NCBI GenBank assembly: GCA_041694275.1
Contig: JASMTQ010000045.1
Location: forward strand, 1-46,228
Reading direction: 5' to 3'
Length of the DNA: 46,228 bases
From: M55B118 sp041694275
Lineage (GTDB): Bacteria > Bacillota_I > Bacilli_A > Izemoplasmatales > Izemoplasmataceae
The notes below the pieces were generated by a model that did not search any database, was not told where the DNA came from, and saw only the letters and a list, made by a program, of their open reading frames with translations. A program made the position numbers and the translations under genes. Of the stretch, positions 15,438 to 24,163 are shown in pieces. Numbering within the stretch: the stretch's first letter is position 1; every line of letters begins with the position of its first letter.

Positions 15438-16743
15438 GGGTATCACGTCCTTCTTTTAGTCGAAGCCAAAGAGCCTCTGCTTCTTTTGAAGCGTTTTTAT
15501 AAAGCGCCTTGGTGCGTTCATTAACGTCATAGTGTTTGACAAGTCGCTTACCCTCTATGAAGACGTCTGAAGGTTTGAAACTCGAAAACATCCCGAAAAC
15601 GAGATGCCCAAGGGCATTGTCCTTGTTGATAGGGGTTGGTGGGGTGTAGGGATGCATGAGTAAATCCGCCTTGTAGTCCTTTTTGAAGCGACCAAGCTTG
15701 ATACCGAGTCTTCTTGAGGCGTATGCATAGGTGTCGTTTATAACGCCTAATAAATCATCCATACCGAATCCTTGCGGATCATGGGTTTTAAGGTGGCTTG
15801 TAAAGAAGAGATTGAGGTATTCCTGCGTGATGGTCATTGAAAGCCCGTCATTGCCTATGATTACGGGAATGTCTTTTTCTTTCAGAGCCTGGAAATCCGG
15901 TAAGCCCACGCCATTGTTCATGTTCGAGCCTGGGTTGAGCGCAACAACCGCTCCGTGTTTTTTTATCAGTTCCCTTTCTTTGTCATCTACGAAAAGGGCG
16001 TGGGTGAGAATGGAATCCTTGTTAATGAGATTATGTCGTGCGAGTCGCTCTACGACCCGCTCACCATACGTATTTAAGGCGTGCGCCTCATCTTCCTCGC
16101 CTTCTGCGACGTGTATGTGTATGGGGGCGCCACTTAAATTTTCATGCACTTTTTTAAGTGTTTCTTCACTTAAGGTGAAAGACGCGTGCAGTCCGAAATG
16201 GCCACTGGTCTTTTCACTCTGGTAGGTGTTTATGAACGTTTTGTTTTCACGGATGCACGCATCCACGTTGAAACGATCACTCGTTTCAAACGCGAACATC
16301 GCTCGCAGTCCCACGTCGTCCACAACGGCTTTTTTGAGTGTTTCAAGGGCCCCTTTGATGGTGCCTGAAGCGTTGTGATCTATCAGGGTGGTCACACCAT
16401 TTTTGATATGGTCGACCGCTGAGACGACACCACTTGCGTAAAGGGAGGAAAGCGTATGCCCTGAATCAAGTTTCCACCACTGCTTCTTTAGAATTTCAGG
16501 AAACGTTTCAAAGGTTTCAGGATTGAGCCAGCCACGGGCGAACGCTGAATAGATGTGGGTATGGCCGACAACGAGCGAAGGCATGACCAAATGGTCCGTG
16601 CCATCGATGATTTCACCAGCTTCACTTTCCTTGAACGCTTCCATAGGGCCGGTTTTCAATATGGTCTCATCAAATAAAACGTATCCGGGGTTATGCAATG
16701 TCTCAAAATCATAGACAATGGCATTGGTGATGGCTTTAATCAT
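15427..16743 (-). CDS. ssnA: SsnA-type aminohydrolase
   Basis: 438 residues. An amidohydrolase of the ATZ/TRZ/guanine-deaminase-like group: VVGHTHIYSAFARGW (HTH at about 61-63), IHIHVAEGEEDEAH, LTHALF, NPGSNMNNGVGLPD and IGNDGLSM. Length and genomic company (HyuA, YgeY, YgeW, Mo hydroxylases) fit SsnA, the aminohydrolase of the selenium/purine gene set. It is expected to remove an amino group or open a ring in purine breakdown. It overlaps the hyuA stop by 8 bases and the PreA-like start by 11. A guanine/8-oxoguanine deaminase role is an alternative, but guaD is separately present. Confidence 0.87.
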   Translation of the reverse strand: MIKAITNAIVYDFETLHNPGYVLFDETILKTGPMEAFKESEAGEIIDGTDHLVMPSLVVGHTHIYSAFARGWLNPETFETFPEILKKQWWKLDSGHTLSSLYASGVVSAVDHIKNGVTTLIDHNASGTIKGALETLKKAVVDDVGLRAMFAFETSDRFNVDACIRENKTFINTYQSEKTSGHFGLHASFTLSEETLKKVHENLSGAPIHIHVAEGEEDEAHALNTYGERVVERLARHNLINKDSILTHALFVDDKERELIKKHGAVVALNPGSNMNNGVGLPDFQALKEKDIPVIIGNDGLSMTITQEYLNLFFTSHLKTHDPQGFGMDDLLGVINDTYAYASRRLGIKLGRFKKDYKADLLMHPYTPPTPINKDNALGHLVFGMFSSFKPSDVFIEGKRLVKHYDVNERTKALYKNASKEAEALWLRLKEGRDTHES

Positions 16744-18049
16744 CGATACCCTCTCCTCTTAGAAATTCGCCTTTTTGTTTGGTGAAGATGCCGTCTTTTA
16801 TCACGAAACGGCCTCTTGAAATGGTAGAGACGATTTCCGTTGAAACTTCAAGCCCTTCGTAAAGGGAATAGTCGCACGCGGAATGATTCGCCTTGATTTT
16901 ATAGGGGGTACGCAGTTTGACAATCGCAATGTCTCCGTCGCTTCCAACTTTTAAAATGCCTTTTTTTGGGAATAGGCCCATTCTTTTTGCAGGATTTTTT
17001 GTCATCTTGTCGATTACACTTGTTCCTTTCAAGTGATAAAGCACATTGAAAGTGTGTTCAATGCTTCCAAGGCCGAGTGGAATGTCTTTTAAAAGCGGAT
17101 TATCCTTTTCACCTTTCATGAATGGCGCATGGTCGGTGCCTATGGTGTGAATATCGTCAAAATGGTTTCTCAGATAGTGCTGCTCCATCATGGATCTGAG
17201 AGGAGGCGCACAGGTATAGAGGTGACCGTTCTTCTTGTGCAGGCAGTCACGCCTGAACATGAAATACTGTGGACAGCTTTCCACGAAGAGGCTGGTGTTT
17301 AAAATATCTGAGTGTTTATGTTTCAGGGCTTTGAGCGTATGACCGCTACTAAGATGCACCATGTAAAGGCGTCCTCCTGTTTCTTTGACAAAGTCTGCGA
17401 GTTTCAATGCTTCAACGGTCTCGCTTTCACTCGGACGGCTTTTTGGAAGGTCTTCATAGGTGAAATCCTTGTTCAGATTGATGAGTTCGTCGTTTTCAAT
17501 ATGCGCAAGCAGCAAAAACCTCTCTGGCACGGTAAGCCTGATCAGTTCTCTTACCGCCTCGTCTTCCGTTCTGCGGCCACTGTCTGAATAGGTGGTGAAT
17601 ACCTTGAGGGTATCAAGACCCATGCGGCGCATGGCTTTGATGTAGGATTCAAGCGAATCATCAGGGGCCTTCATGGTCGCGTGGAATTTATAATCAAGAG
17701 TAGAATCTTTGGCTTCTTCTTTTCGTTTCTCAAATGCCTTTTCAAGGGCATCTACGGTTGCGGTCGGCTCCAAAAAATCCACAAATGTCGTAACGCCGCC
17801 GTAAGCCGCGGCTCTTGAGCCGCTTTCAAAGTCATCGGCGGTTTTGTGGGACCCGACTTCCAAGGAAAAATGCACGTGCGGATCGATGAATCCCGGAAGG
17901 ATCATCGAGCCGTTGGCGTCGTAGGTGTCTTTTGAATCGCGCGCATCTTTTGTAAGAGCGCTTATGCGTCCGTCCTTGATATAAACGTTGACCTGGTAGA
18001 AATCTCCGTTCATATAGACCGCACCATTCGTGATTTTCAGATCATCCAT
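16736..18049 (-). CDS. hyuA: dihydropyrimidinase/hydantoinase-type cyclic amidohydrolase
   Basis: 437 residues. Metal ligands in GFIDPHVHFSLEVG (PHVH about 57-60), the likely carbamylated Lys in LDTLKVFTTYSD, LAHIEND, MVHLSSGH and TDHAPF. It hydrolyses cyclic ureides and would open the hydantoin or dihydropyrimidine ring formed from the purine. The start is ATG 18049, 9 bases after AAGGGG; the ATG at 18058 touches the ribosome site. It overlaps the preceding NTPase stop by a few bases. Allantoinase is a possible alternative within the same family. Confidence 0.88.
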   Translation of the reverse strand: MDDLKITNGAVYMNGDFYQVNVYIKDGRISALTKDARDSKDTYDANGSMILPGFIDPHVHFSLEVGSHKTADDFESGSRAAAYGGVTTFVDFLEPTATVDALEKAFEKRKEEAKDSTLDYKFHATMKAPDDSLESYIKAMRRMGLDTLKVFTTYSDSGRRTEDEAVRELIRLTVPERFLLLAHIENDELINLNKDFTYEDLPKSRPSESETVEALKLADFVKETGGRLYMVHLSSGHTLKALKHKHSDILNTSLFVESCPQYFMFRRDCLHKKNGHLYTCAPPLRSMMEQHYLRNHFDDIHTIGTDHAPFMKGEKDNPLLKDIPLGLGSIEHTFNVLYHLKGTSVIDKMTKNPAKRMGLFPKKGILKVGSDGDIAIVKLRTPYKIKANHSACDYSLYEGLEVSTEIVSTISRGRFVIKDGIFTKQKGEFLRGEGIDD

Positions 18050-18527
18050 TTGATTCATCCCCTTCAATGATTTGTACGTTTTCAAGGTTATACTGAGCGA
18101 TGATTTTTTGAACCAGGGTGTCTCTGATGCTTAAATAAATAGGCTTGTCGTATTTTGATAGTTTTCTCAATATATCGGAAAATCCTTGATCATGAAGTTC
18201 AAGAATGCCTACCTCGTCGAGAAACAGAGGCGCTTCTTGAGTAGTCATCAAGGCTTTCATGGTATTTCTAATCCACTTCAAAGTGGAGCGTTCGAATCGG
18301 TAAGGGCCAATGCGGGTCTCTTCTTCAAATGATTGGTGTTCATAGCCCGCCCTGAGTACAAGCAGGCGCTTTTCACCAGTAGAAAGTCTTAAAGCATGGT
18401 AACTTCTGACCGTGTTTTCTTCCATGGTTTTCAACATGATGAAGCCGTCTCCACCTTTTTCACGGTGAAGGGCACTCATTTTGGTTGTTTTTCCGCTATT
18501 GATCGGTCCAGTAACGATATTTACCAT
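18042..18527 (-). CDS. THEP1-like P-loop NTPase
   Basis: 161 residues. Walker A is GPINSGKTT (7-15); the Walker B-like segment is APLFLDEVGILEL, the sequence style of THEP1/DUF2478 nucleoside-triphosphatases. No transmembrane segment or signal. It overlaps the end of the XdhC-type gene and the start of hyuA. Because it sits next to a Mo-cofactor chaperone it may supply nucleotide energy for cofactor maturation or transfer, but that is inference; a purine-nucleotide phosphatase role is also conceivable. Confidence 0.75.
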   Translation of the reverse strand: MVNIVTGPINSGKTTKMSALHREKGGDGFIMLKTMEENTVRSYHALRLSTGEKRLLVLRAGYEHQSFEEETRIGPYRFERSTLKWIRNTMKALMTTQEAPLFLDEVGILELHDQGFSDILRKLSKYDKPIYLSIRDTLVQKIIAQYNLENVQIIEGDESNG

Positions 18528-19341
18528 GCATGGTCTCCCTCATGTGTTTGTGTCCCTTTTTTCCATGGATGATCACAAGCATTTCCGCTGCGATGCTTAC
18601 GGCGATTTCTTCAGGGCTGCCTCCGCCCGTATCAAGTCCGATCGGTGAATAGAAGTGACTGAGGTTGATGTCTTTTCCATAGGTTTCATACGTCGCTTCT
18701 AGGTAATCGTTCAGTTTTTCAGGCGAACAGAGCATCCCCATGTATTTGGGAGAGAGGTCGTGTTCGATGACCTTGTTGATGACGTGGTAGTCGTGTTTGT
18801 GGTTCGGGGTGCTTACGACGATGAAACTTCCAGGTTTCAAGGGTTCTTCATCGATGAAAGACGCAAAGGCACTGTGCACGAGTCTATCCGCGTGAGGGTA
18901 GGCATCAAGCACTTCTTTTCTCTCGTCAATGACAGTTAGGTGAAAATCCATGGTCCTTAGAATATTTCCTAAAGCCTTGGAGACATGACCCGCTCCGAAA
19001 ATGTAGACATGGTTCTTCGTTCCGACAAATTCGTAAAAAAGTGTGACCACTCCGCCACAAACCATGGGCAGGGTCTTGGCGTTTGGAATGACTTCGCCTT
19101 CGTTTAAAACATATCGTTCACTCATGGTTTTACGTGTCTTGAAAAGCTCTTTGCATTTTTCACGGGCGTAGTATTCAAGGGCTCCACCCCCCACTGTGCC
19201 GTGGGCGTCTCCGTTTTTGGCCACGACCATCTTCTTGCCGACTTCAACGGGGCCTGCGCCTTCTTTTTTCGTAACGGTCACGACGTAGGCGTCGATGCCT
19301 TTTTTCTTGTAGTTGACGATGTGTTCATAGAGGTTGTTCAT
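18496..19341 (-). CDS. XdhC-family molybdenum cofactor chaperone
   Basis: 281 residues from ATG 19341 (GGGGGA upstream); a longer frame to 19374 lacks a ribosome site. The N-terminal XdhC/CoxI domain has GTVGGGALE near 48-56, followed by a Rossmann domain beginning VYIFGAGHVSKALG (about 112-125) and ending with DTGGGSPEEIAVSIAAE. XdhC binds, sulfurates and delivers Mo-MCD/MPT to xanthine dehydrogenase-type enzymes. In this operon it would serve both hydroxylases. It could be the labile-selenium type (YqeB), but I cannot separate these by eye. Confidence 0.9.
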   Translation of the reverse strand: MNNLYEHIVNYKKKGIDAYVVTVTKKEGAGPVEVGKKMVVAKNGDAHGTVGGGALEYYAREKCKELFKTRKTMSERYVLNEGEVIPNAKTLPMVCGGVVTLFYEFVGTKNHVYIFGAGHVSKALGNILRTMDFHLTVIDERKEVLDAYPHADRLVHSAFASFIDEEPLKPGSFIVVSTPNHKHDYHVINKVIEHDLSPKYMGMLCSPEKLNDYLEATYETYGKDINLSHFYSPIGLDTGGGSPEEIAVSIAAEMLVIIHGKKGHKHMRETMHGKYRYWTDQ

Positions 19342-19368
19342 GCAATTCCCCCGTTCTTTTTTGAAGAA

Positions 19369-19396
19369 AGCCAAAGTGACACATGGTCCTTTGGCT
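19369..19396 (-). promoter_or_regulatory. intra-operon hairpin upstream of the XdhC-type gene
   Basis: Perfect 8-base arms AGCCAAAG (19369-19376) and CTTTGGCT (19389-19396) lie in the 62-base gap between the membrane-protein stop and the XdhC-type start, the largest gap within the operon. The following T tract is weak, so it may be a partial terminator or an mRNA processing/stabilising stem. Confidence 0.5.
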
Positions 19397-19403
19397 TATA
19401 TTT

Positions 19404-20036
19404 CTAAAGTGGTGCGATGGTCAATGAGATGGCGATGATGAGTGCGATGAGTGCACTTGCCATGTTGATTCTAAGATTGAAAGACAGCCGTTTTTGAACG
19501 GCTTCAAACCCAATGAAGAGGCCGAATGCGAGCACCCCTGAGAATGCGCCCTGAAGGACTGTGAATGAAAGCATGGTGGCAAGTGAGGAAATCTGGTCTG
19601 CGAGAAAACCGGTTGTCACGTACTGCATGGCATACCAGCCGAGAAAGAGTGCGCGCCATGCCATGGACGTACCTACAAATGCGGACACCTGAATGGCGGG
19701 TTTTCTTGATACCATGAGACTTGCGACGCCTACGATCATGAGGGTTTCAAAGATGATTGAAGCCATCGGGTTTGCGACTTTCCATATAAATACGGGCATG
19801 AAGAAGTTGAGAGCCTTGATGGAGGCAGCAACGGCGCCAACCCCAAGGAGAGCCTTTTTGCTTTCAAGGCTCTTGTAGGCTTTGAGCAGTATGAGCGCTG
19901 CGAATGGAAACATGATGCTTCCGGCAACGAAAGGCACTGGAATGAAGTGGAGGACATAACCAAGTGTGGCTTCGAATATGCCCCATAAGGCTCCGAAGAA
20001 AATAATCAGTTTCAGTGTGTTCATGTTTTTATTCAT
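19404..20036 (-). CDS. unknown six-helix membrane protein in the purine operon
   Basis: 210 residues with about six hydrophobic helices (around 8-28, 33-52, 60-80, 84-105, 110-165 in two parts, and 188-208). No signal peptide and few charged residues. No motif I recognise. Size and helix count recall ECF-transporter S components or small solute carriers, so a purine-uptake role is an attractive guess, but nothing in the sequence proves it. Its ATG overlaps the stop of the Mo subunit gene as ATGA, and AAGGAG lies 8 bases upstream. It is the only membrane gene of the operon. Confidence 0.7.
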   Translation of the reverse strand: MNKNMNTLKLIIFFGALWGIFEATLGYVLHFIPVPFVAGSIMFPFAALILLKAYKSLESKKALLGVGAVAASIKALNFFMPVFIWKVANPMASIIFETLMIVGVASLMVSRKPAIQVSAFVGTSMAWRALFLGWYAMQYVTTGFLADQISSLATMLSFTVLQGAFSGVLAFGLFIGFEAVQKRLSFNLRINMASALIALIIAISLTIAPL

Positions 20037-22354
20037 TGTGCTTTCTCCTTTTGTTTTAAGGCTTTTTGGATTTTTTCCGGTGTGATTGGTAGTGTCGTGA
20101 TGCGGACGCCCAATGCGTTATATACCGCGTTTGCAAGGGCGGCGGGTGGCGTATCAATGCCGATTTCACCGACGGATTTGGCACCATATGGGCCACTTTC
20201 TTCATGGCTTATGGCAAATTCAGTGGTCAGTGAATGGATCTCTTTTTGGCCTGGAATTCTGTAAGTCATCATATCCGAGGTTAGATTCCTGCCTTTTTTC
20301 GTATACTGCAAATCTTCATAAGCCGCCATGCCAAGCCCCTGTACGACGCCACCTTCAACCTGTCCTTGTGCGAGTTTCGGGTTGATGGTGACACCGCAGT
20401 CGACGACGCTTGTATAATCAAGCACATCGAATTCACCGGTTTCCTTGTCAATTTCGATGGTGCAAAACCCTGCCATGAACGGAGGGGGAGATTTGTGTCC
20501 GACATAGCTTTCCGTCGCGGTGAGCTGTTTTTGGTCTTCGTTGTAAGTCAGACGGTTTGAAAGATCCTTGAGTGTAATGGCGTCTTTTTTTGATTTGAAG
20601 GTCGCGCCGTCGAATTCGAGAGAATCAAAGTCCGTGTCCAGTACTTTCGAGGCCTCTTTTAAAAGCATGTTTCTCATGCTTTTGGCCGCTTTCAATACGG
20701 CGTTTCCCGATACGTAGGTGGTCGAAGAGGCGTAGGCACCGACGTCAAACGGTGTGAGATCAGAGTCCGATGAATAGACAATGATGTTTTCAGTGGTCGT
20801 ACCAAGGGCTTCAGCGGCGATTTGCGCGAGGATGGTGTCACTGCCCTGGCCGATGTCGGTCGCGCCGACTAATAGATTGTAAAACCCGTCGTCATTGAGT
20901 TTGATGGTAGCCGCTCCCATGTCGATGTAGGGAATGCCACTGCCTTGCATGGCGATGGCCATGCCTACGGATCTGATGGTGTTTTCCCTTTCTTCATAGC
21001 GTGGGTATCTGTTTTTCCAATCCACGAGTTCACTGCCTCTTTTTACACAATAAGGCAGTTTGCATGATTCCATGTCCATTGCGGTGCCTTCTGTACCTTC
21101 ACCCATGATGCTGAATATGGGCGAGGTTTCACCTTCACGCATCATGTTTTTCTCACGCAAAGCCACTGGGTCCATACCGAGTTTATTCGCAAGCATGTCA
21201 ATCGCGCTTTCAAGGGCGAAATTCCCCTGAATCGCGCCATAGCCTCTGAAGGCGCCAGCCGGGGTGTGGTTGGTGTAGACGACGTGTCCGTGGAACCGCA
21301 CGGAATCGACTTTGTTGTAAAGCGGGAGTACCTTGCTTCCGGTGACCATGAATACGGTGAGTGCATGCTCACCATACGCACCTGTGTCAGAAAGTCCATA
21401 AAAATCAATCCCTCTGATGGTCCCATCCTTGTTCGCGCCAATGCGTACATCCAGACGCATGGGATGTCTTGAATAGGTGGCTTCAAAAACTTCTTTCCGT
21501 GTATAGGTAAGCGTGGTTGCCTTGCCTGTCTTGAGCGTGACGGCAGCAGCGAGGATCTCGCCGTGAATGGCCTGCTTGCCTCCAAATCCACCACCGACCC
21601 GCGGTTTGATGACACGGATGCGGCTCAATGGCACTTCAAGCACCTGGGCGATAATTCTTCTTACGTGAAACGGTGTCTGGGTGGATGAATAAATGGTGAG
21701 ACGGTTCTGGACATCGATATGGGCGTTGACGCTGTGGGGTTCCAAAGCTGTGTGTTGCTGCGCCTGTGTGTAAAACGAATGGGTTATTTTGACTTCACTT
21801 TCGTCAAGTGTTTTTTCTATGTCGCCCACTTCCATGTGATAACTTGCAGCGAGGTTTCTTTTTGGGTCGAACCCGATTGGAAACATTTCATGAATGTCTT
21901 CTTCTGGATGGACGAGCGTTTTGTTGTCCATGGCCTTTTCAAAATCAAGGACAGGATCAAGGACTTCGTAGTCTACATTGATTTTTTCCAAAGCTTCTTC
22001 GGCTATAGTCTTCGTTTTAGCAGCTACGACAGCGACTTCATCACCGATGTAGCGTACCATGGAATCGAGGGCGAACTTGTCGTGTGGGGATGGTTCGGGG
22101 TATCCCTGTCCCGCTCTTGTATGTGCGTTTCTCTTGAAATCCTTGTGGGTCAGTACGCATTCGACACCCGGCGTTTTCAAGGCTTCAGTGGTATCTATAC
22201 GGTTGATCTTTGCGTATGCGTGGGGACTTCTAATAACTTTTAAAACGAGTGCACCAGGCTGTGAAAAGTCATCCGTATAGGCCTGTCTTCCCATCATGAT
22301 GCCTTTTCCGTCAACTGAACGAATTTGGGTGTTTACGACTTTGGTCTTACTCAT
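20033..22354 (-). CDS. molybdenum hydroxylase 2, molybdopterin subunit (xanthine dehydrogenase family)
   Basis: 773 residues, full family length. RVGGGFGGKQ, SRHPMRLD, GAFRGYGAIQ (substrate Arg region), ATDIGQGSDT, and GAKSVGE with the catalytic Glu are visible. It begins MSKTKVVNTQIRSVDGKGIMMGRQAYTDD. It oxidises purine-type rings with its Fe-S and FAD partners encoded just upstream. It overlaps the Fe-S gene stop by 8 bases and the membrane gene by 4. It differs clearly from the Mo subunit of hydroxylase 1, so the two enzymes probably act at different ring positions or on different substrates. Confidence 0.95.
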   Translation of the reverse strand: MSKTKVVNTQIRSVDGKGIMMGRQAYTDDFSQPGALVLKVIRSPHAYAKINRIDTTEALKTPGVECVLTHKDFKRNAHTRAGQGYPEPSPHDKFALDSMVRYIGDEVAVVAAKTKTIAEEALEKINVDYEVLDPVLDFEKAMDNKTLVHPEEDIHEMFPIGFDPKRNLAASYHMEVGDIEKTLDESEVKITHSFYTQAQQHTALEPHSVNAHIDVQNRLTIYSSTQTPFHVRRIIAQVLEVPLSRIRVIKPRVGGGFGGKQAIHGEILAAAVTLKTGKATTLTYTRKEVFEATYSRHPMRLDVRIGANKDGTIRGIDFYGLSDTGAYGEHALTVFMVTGSKVLPLYNKVDSVRFHGHVVYTNHTPAGAFRGYGAIQGNFALESAIDMLANKLGMDPVALREKNMMREGETSPIFSIMGEGTEGTAMDMESCKLPYCVKRGSELVDWKNRYPRYEERENTIRSVGMAIAMQGSGIPYIDMGAATIKLNDDGFYNLLVGATDIGQGSDTILAQIAAEALGTTTENIIVYSSDSDLTPFDVGAYASSTTYVSGNAVLKAAKSMRNMLLKEASKVLDTDFDSLEFDGATFKSKKDAITLKDLSNRLTYNEDQKQLTATESYVGHKSPPPFMAGFCTIEIDKETGEFDVLDYTSVVDCGVTINPKLAQGQVEGGVVQGLGMAAYEDLQYTKKGRNLTSDMMTYRIPGQKEIHSLTTEFAISHEESGPYGAKSVGEIGIDTPPAALANAVYNALGVRITTLPITPEKIQKALKQKEKAQ

Positions 22355-22805
22355 TGTCCCCCTCCTTCAAATAGGCTTTGATGGCCTTGAGTTGAGAGAC
22401 GTAGCCCGTGCATCTGCACAGGTGTCCAGTGAGTGCATCCTTGATGGTATCTTCATCCGGACTGGTCGTCCTGTTTTTTAGAGCATGCACACTAAGTGCG
22501 ATACCGGCATTGCAAAAACCGCACTGATCAGCACCTTCGTCTCCGAAATGTTCACTCAGTTTACTGGCTTCTTCCGGTATGCCTTCAACGGTCGTGACGT
22601 GCTTGCCTTCTGCGCGCACGCTCAAATATGAGCAACTTGGAACGGGAAGGCCGTCCACGAGTACTGTGCAGACACCACAGCTCGTGGTGTCACATCCGCG
22701 TCTTACACTTTTAAATCCGTGACTTCTGAGTGTATCCAGAAGCATTTCATCTGGGGCCACGTCAAAAATCTCACGGCCACCGTTGACTGTGAGTTCAATC
22801 TTCAT
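22347..22805 (-). CDS. molybdenum hydroxylase 2, 2Fe-2S subunit
   Basis: 152 residues. Cluster ligands Cys38, 43, 46, 58 (GCDTTSCGVC) and Cys95, 98, 130, 132. The second motif reads QCGFCNAG where the family normally has QCGFCTPG; the cysteines are kept. It transfers electrons between the molybdenum and flavin sites. It overlaps the FAD gene upstream by 11 bases and the Mo gene downstream by 8. Confidence 0.95.
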   Translation of the reverse strand: MKIELTVNGGREIFDVAPDEMLLDTLRSHGFKSVRRGCDTTSCGVCTVLVDGLPVPSCSYLSVRAEGKHVTTVEGIPEEASKLSEHFGDEGADQCGFCNAGIALSVHALKNRTTSPDEDTIKDALTGHLCRCTGYVSQLKAIKAYLKEGDNE

Positions 22806-23592
22806 GAGGATTCACCTCTTTTAGGCCTCTTAGAACATACGTTTCACAAAGCGTCCGGCGGTAATGTTCGCTCGCCCGGAAATCCGAAGTGAATTTAAGC
22901 GATTCAGAGGCTGTTTTTGCTGCATGTTTGAAATCTTTAATGTCGCTTTTTTCATTGAGTTTGGTCATGGCGTCGGTTGCAAGGCTCGCTCTTGAGGGTC
23001 TTGCGCCTACGGCTATCTTGTAGGTGCCTTCACTGAATGAGACTGCCACGTTCAAAATTGCGAAATCCAGAGCGGTTTTCGCGATTTTTTTGAAATAGCC
23101 TATTCCCTTGTCTTTTTTGATTCTGAGTTCCACGAGGATGTCGTTTACACGGGCTTTTCCATTTAGAAAGTCCGTGAGCGGTAAAACGCCTTCCTTGTAA
23201 AACTCAAGTTCACAGTTCATGGCAATCAGAGGGGTGAGTATGTCTGAAAATGGGTACTTGCCCATAATCGTGCCTCCGATGGTTACGATATTTCTCAGTC
23301 CCTCGCCCATAACCTGATGGATGGCATGCTTCAACATGCCTGAATAAAGCGTGTCAAATAAAAAGTGTTGTTCCATCGTGGCGAGTGTGGTCATGCTTCC
23401 AACGCGGATGGTATCGGTGTCTTCTTTGATGTAATCGAGGTTCAAAGACGTGAGATCGATGGCTTTTTCTATTCTAATCTTCGAAAGTTTAAGCCATCCT
23501 CCGCCACCGATCAACGCGTTGTGCTTGTCCTGATGCAGAAGTGTGTAAGCCTGTTCCAACGAATCCGGTCTATGGTATTCGTGGATCTTCAC
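22795..23592 (-). CDS. molybdenum hydroxylase 2, FAD-binding subunit
   Basis: 265 residues. LIGGGGWLKLSK and the VTIGGTIMGKYPFSD segment form the FAD site, and a CO-dehydrogenase flavoprotein C-terminal domain follows. It is somewhat short, and the usual run of small residues in the FAD loop is degenerate, so it resembles YgfM-type subunits. It starts with GTG at 23592, with GAGGAG 8 bases upstream, one base after the mocA stop. Non-ATG starts are otherwise rare in this operon. Confidence 0.9.
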   Translation of the reverse strand: MKIHEYHRPDSLEQAYTLLHQDKHNALIGGGGWLKLSKIRIEKAIDLTSLNLDYIKEDTDTIRVGSMTTLATMEQHFLFDTLYSGMLKHAIHQVMGEGLRNIVTIGGTIMGKYPFSDILTPLIAMNCELEFYKEGVLPLTDFLNGKARVNDILVELRIKKDKGIGYFKKIAKTALDFAILNVAVSFSEGTYKIAVGARPSRASLATDAMTKLNEKSDIKDFKHAAKTASESLKFTSDFRASEHYRRTLCETYVLRGLKEVNPHED

Positions 23593-23593
23593 A

Positions 23594-24163
23594 TTATTCG
23601 CTCCTCTCCTCTTCTCTTTTCATCTGCAAGTAATCATCCATGGTGTCTATATCGATCAAAATGCCTCTGTCTTCAACGGGAACTTCATTGAAACCCATGG
23701 CATTTCTGAACGCTTTCAAATGATGATGTTTTTTTGAATCAAGCAGTGTAGACCTGAGTGAAGCATCAATATATATGGGGTGACCTTTTTGATTGCGAGT
23801 TACGGGGACTCTTAACAATCCTTCGCTTTTTAAAAGTGTTTCATAGGTGGAGGGTTTGACAAGCGGCATGTCTCCTGGGATGATGAACACGTCTTCTTTT
23901 GTATGCATCATACCTTTTTTGATGGAATCATACATGCCTTTGTCATAGGTATCATTGTAGACACATTGAACATGATTCTGAGTCTTCAGCGCAAAAGCGA
24001 TGTCTTCATGATAATGCCCCGTTACAACAACGATTTTATTTACAAAAGGGTTCATAGATTCGATGGTTGACAGGATCAGGGGGCGGCCTTTGTATTCCAG
24101 CATCATCTTGTTTGTATCCGCACGCTTTGAATACCCACCTGCGAGAATTATGCCTTCAGCCAT
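23594..24163 (-). CDS. mocA: molybdenum cofactor cytidylyltransferase (MocA-like)
   Basis: 189 residues, usual length. The nucleotidyltransferase motif is ILAGGYSKRADTNKMML (about 6-22), followed by IIPGDMPLV, the metal-binding aspartate region, and a GHPIYID segment. It joins CMP to Mo-molybdopterin, giving the MCD cofactor of xanthine-dehydrogenase-type enzymes. It is the first gene of the operon, with GGGAGGG in front of the ATG at 24163 and the promoter about 50 bases upstream. Confidence 0.9.
   Translation of the reverse strand: MAEGIILAGGYSKRADTNKMMLEYKGRPLILSTIESMNPFVNKIVVVTGHYHEDIAFALKTQNHVQCVYNDTYDKGMYDSIKKGMMHTKEDVFIIPGDMPLVKPSTYETLLKSEGLLRVPVTRNQKGHPIYIDASLRSTLLDSKKHHHLKAFRNAMGFNEVPVEDRGILIDIDTMDDYLQMKREEERSE

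Noticed and set aside
10957..22805. Selenocysteine (in-frame TGA) in the molybdenum hydroxylases
   Set aside because: All six subunit genes are full length without an internal TGA; any selenium would be a labile ligand, not selenocysteine.
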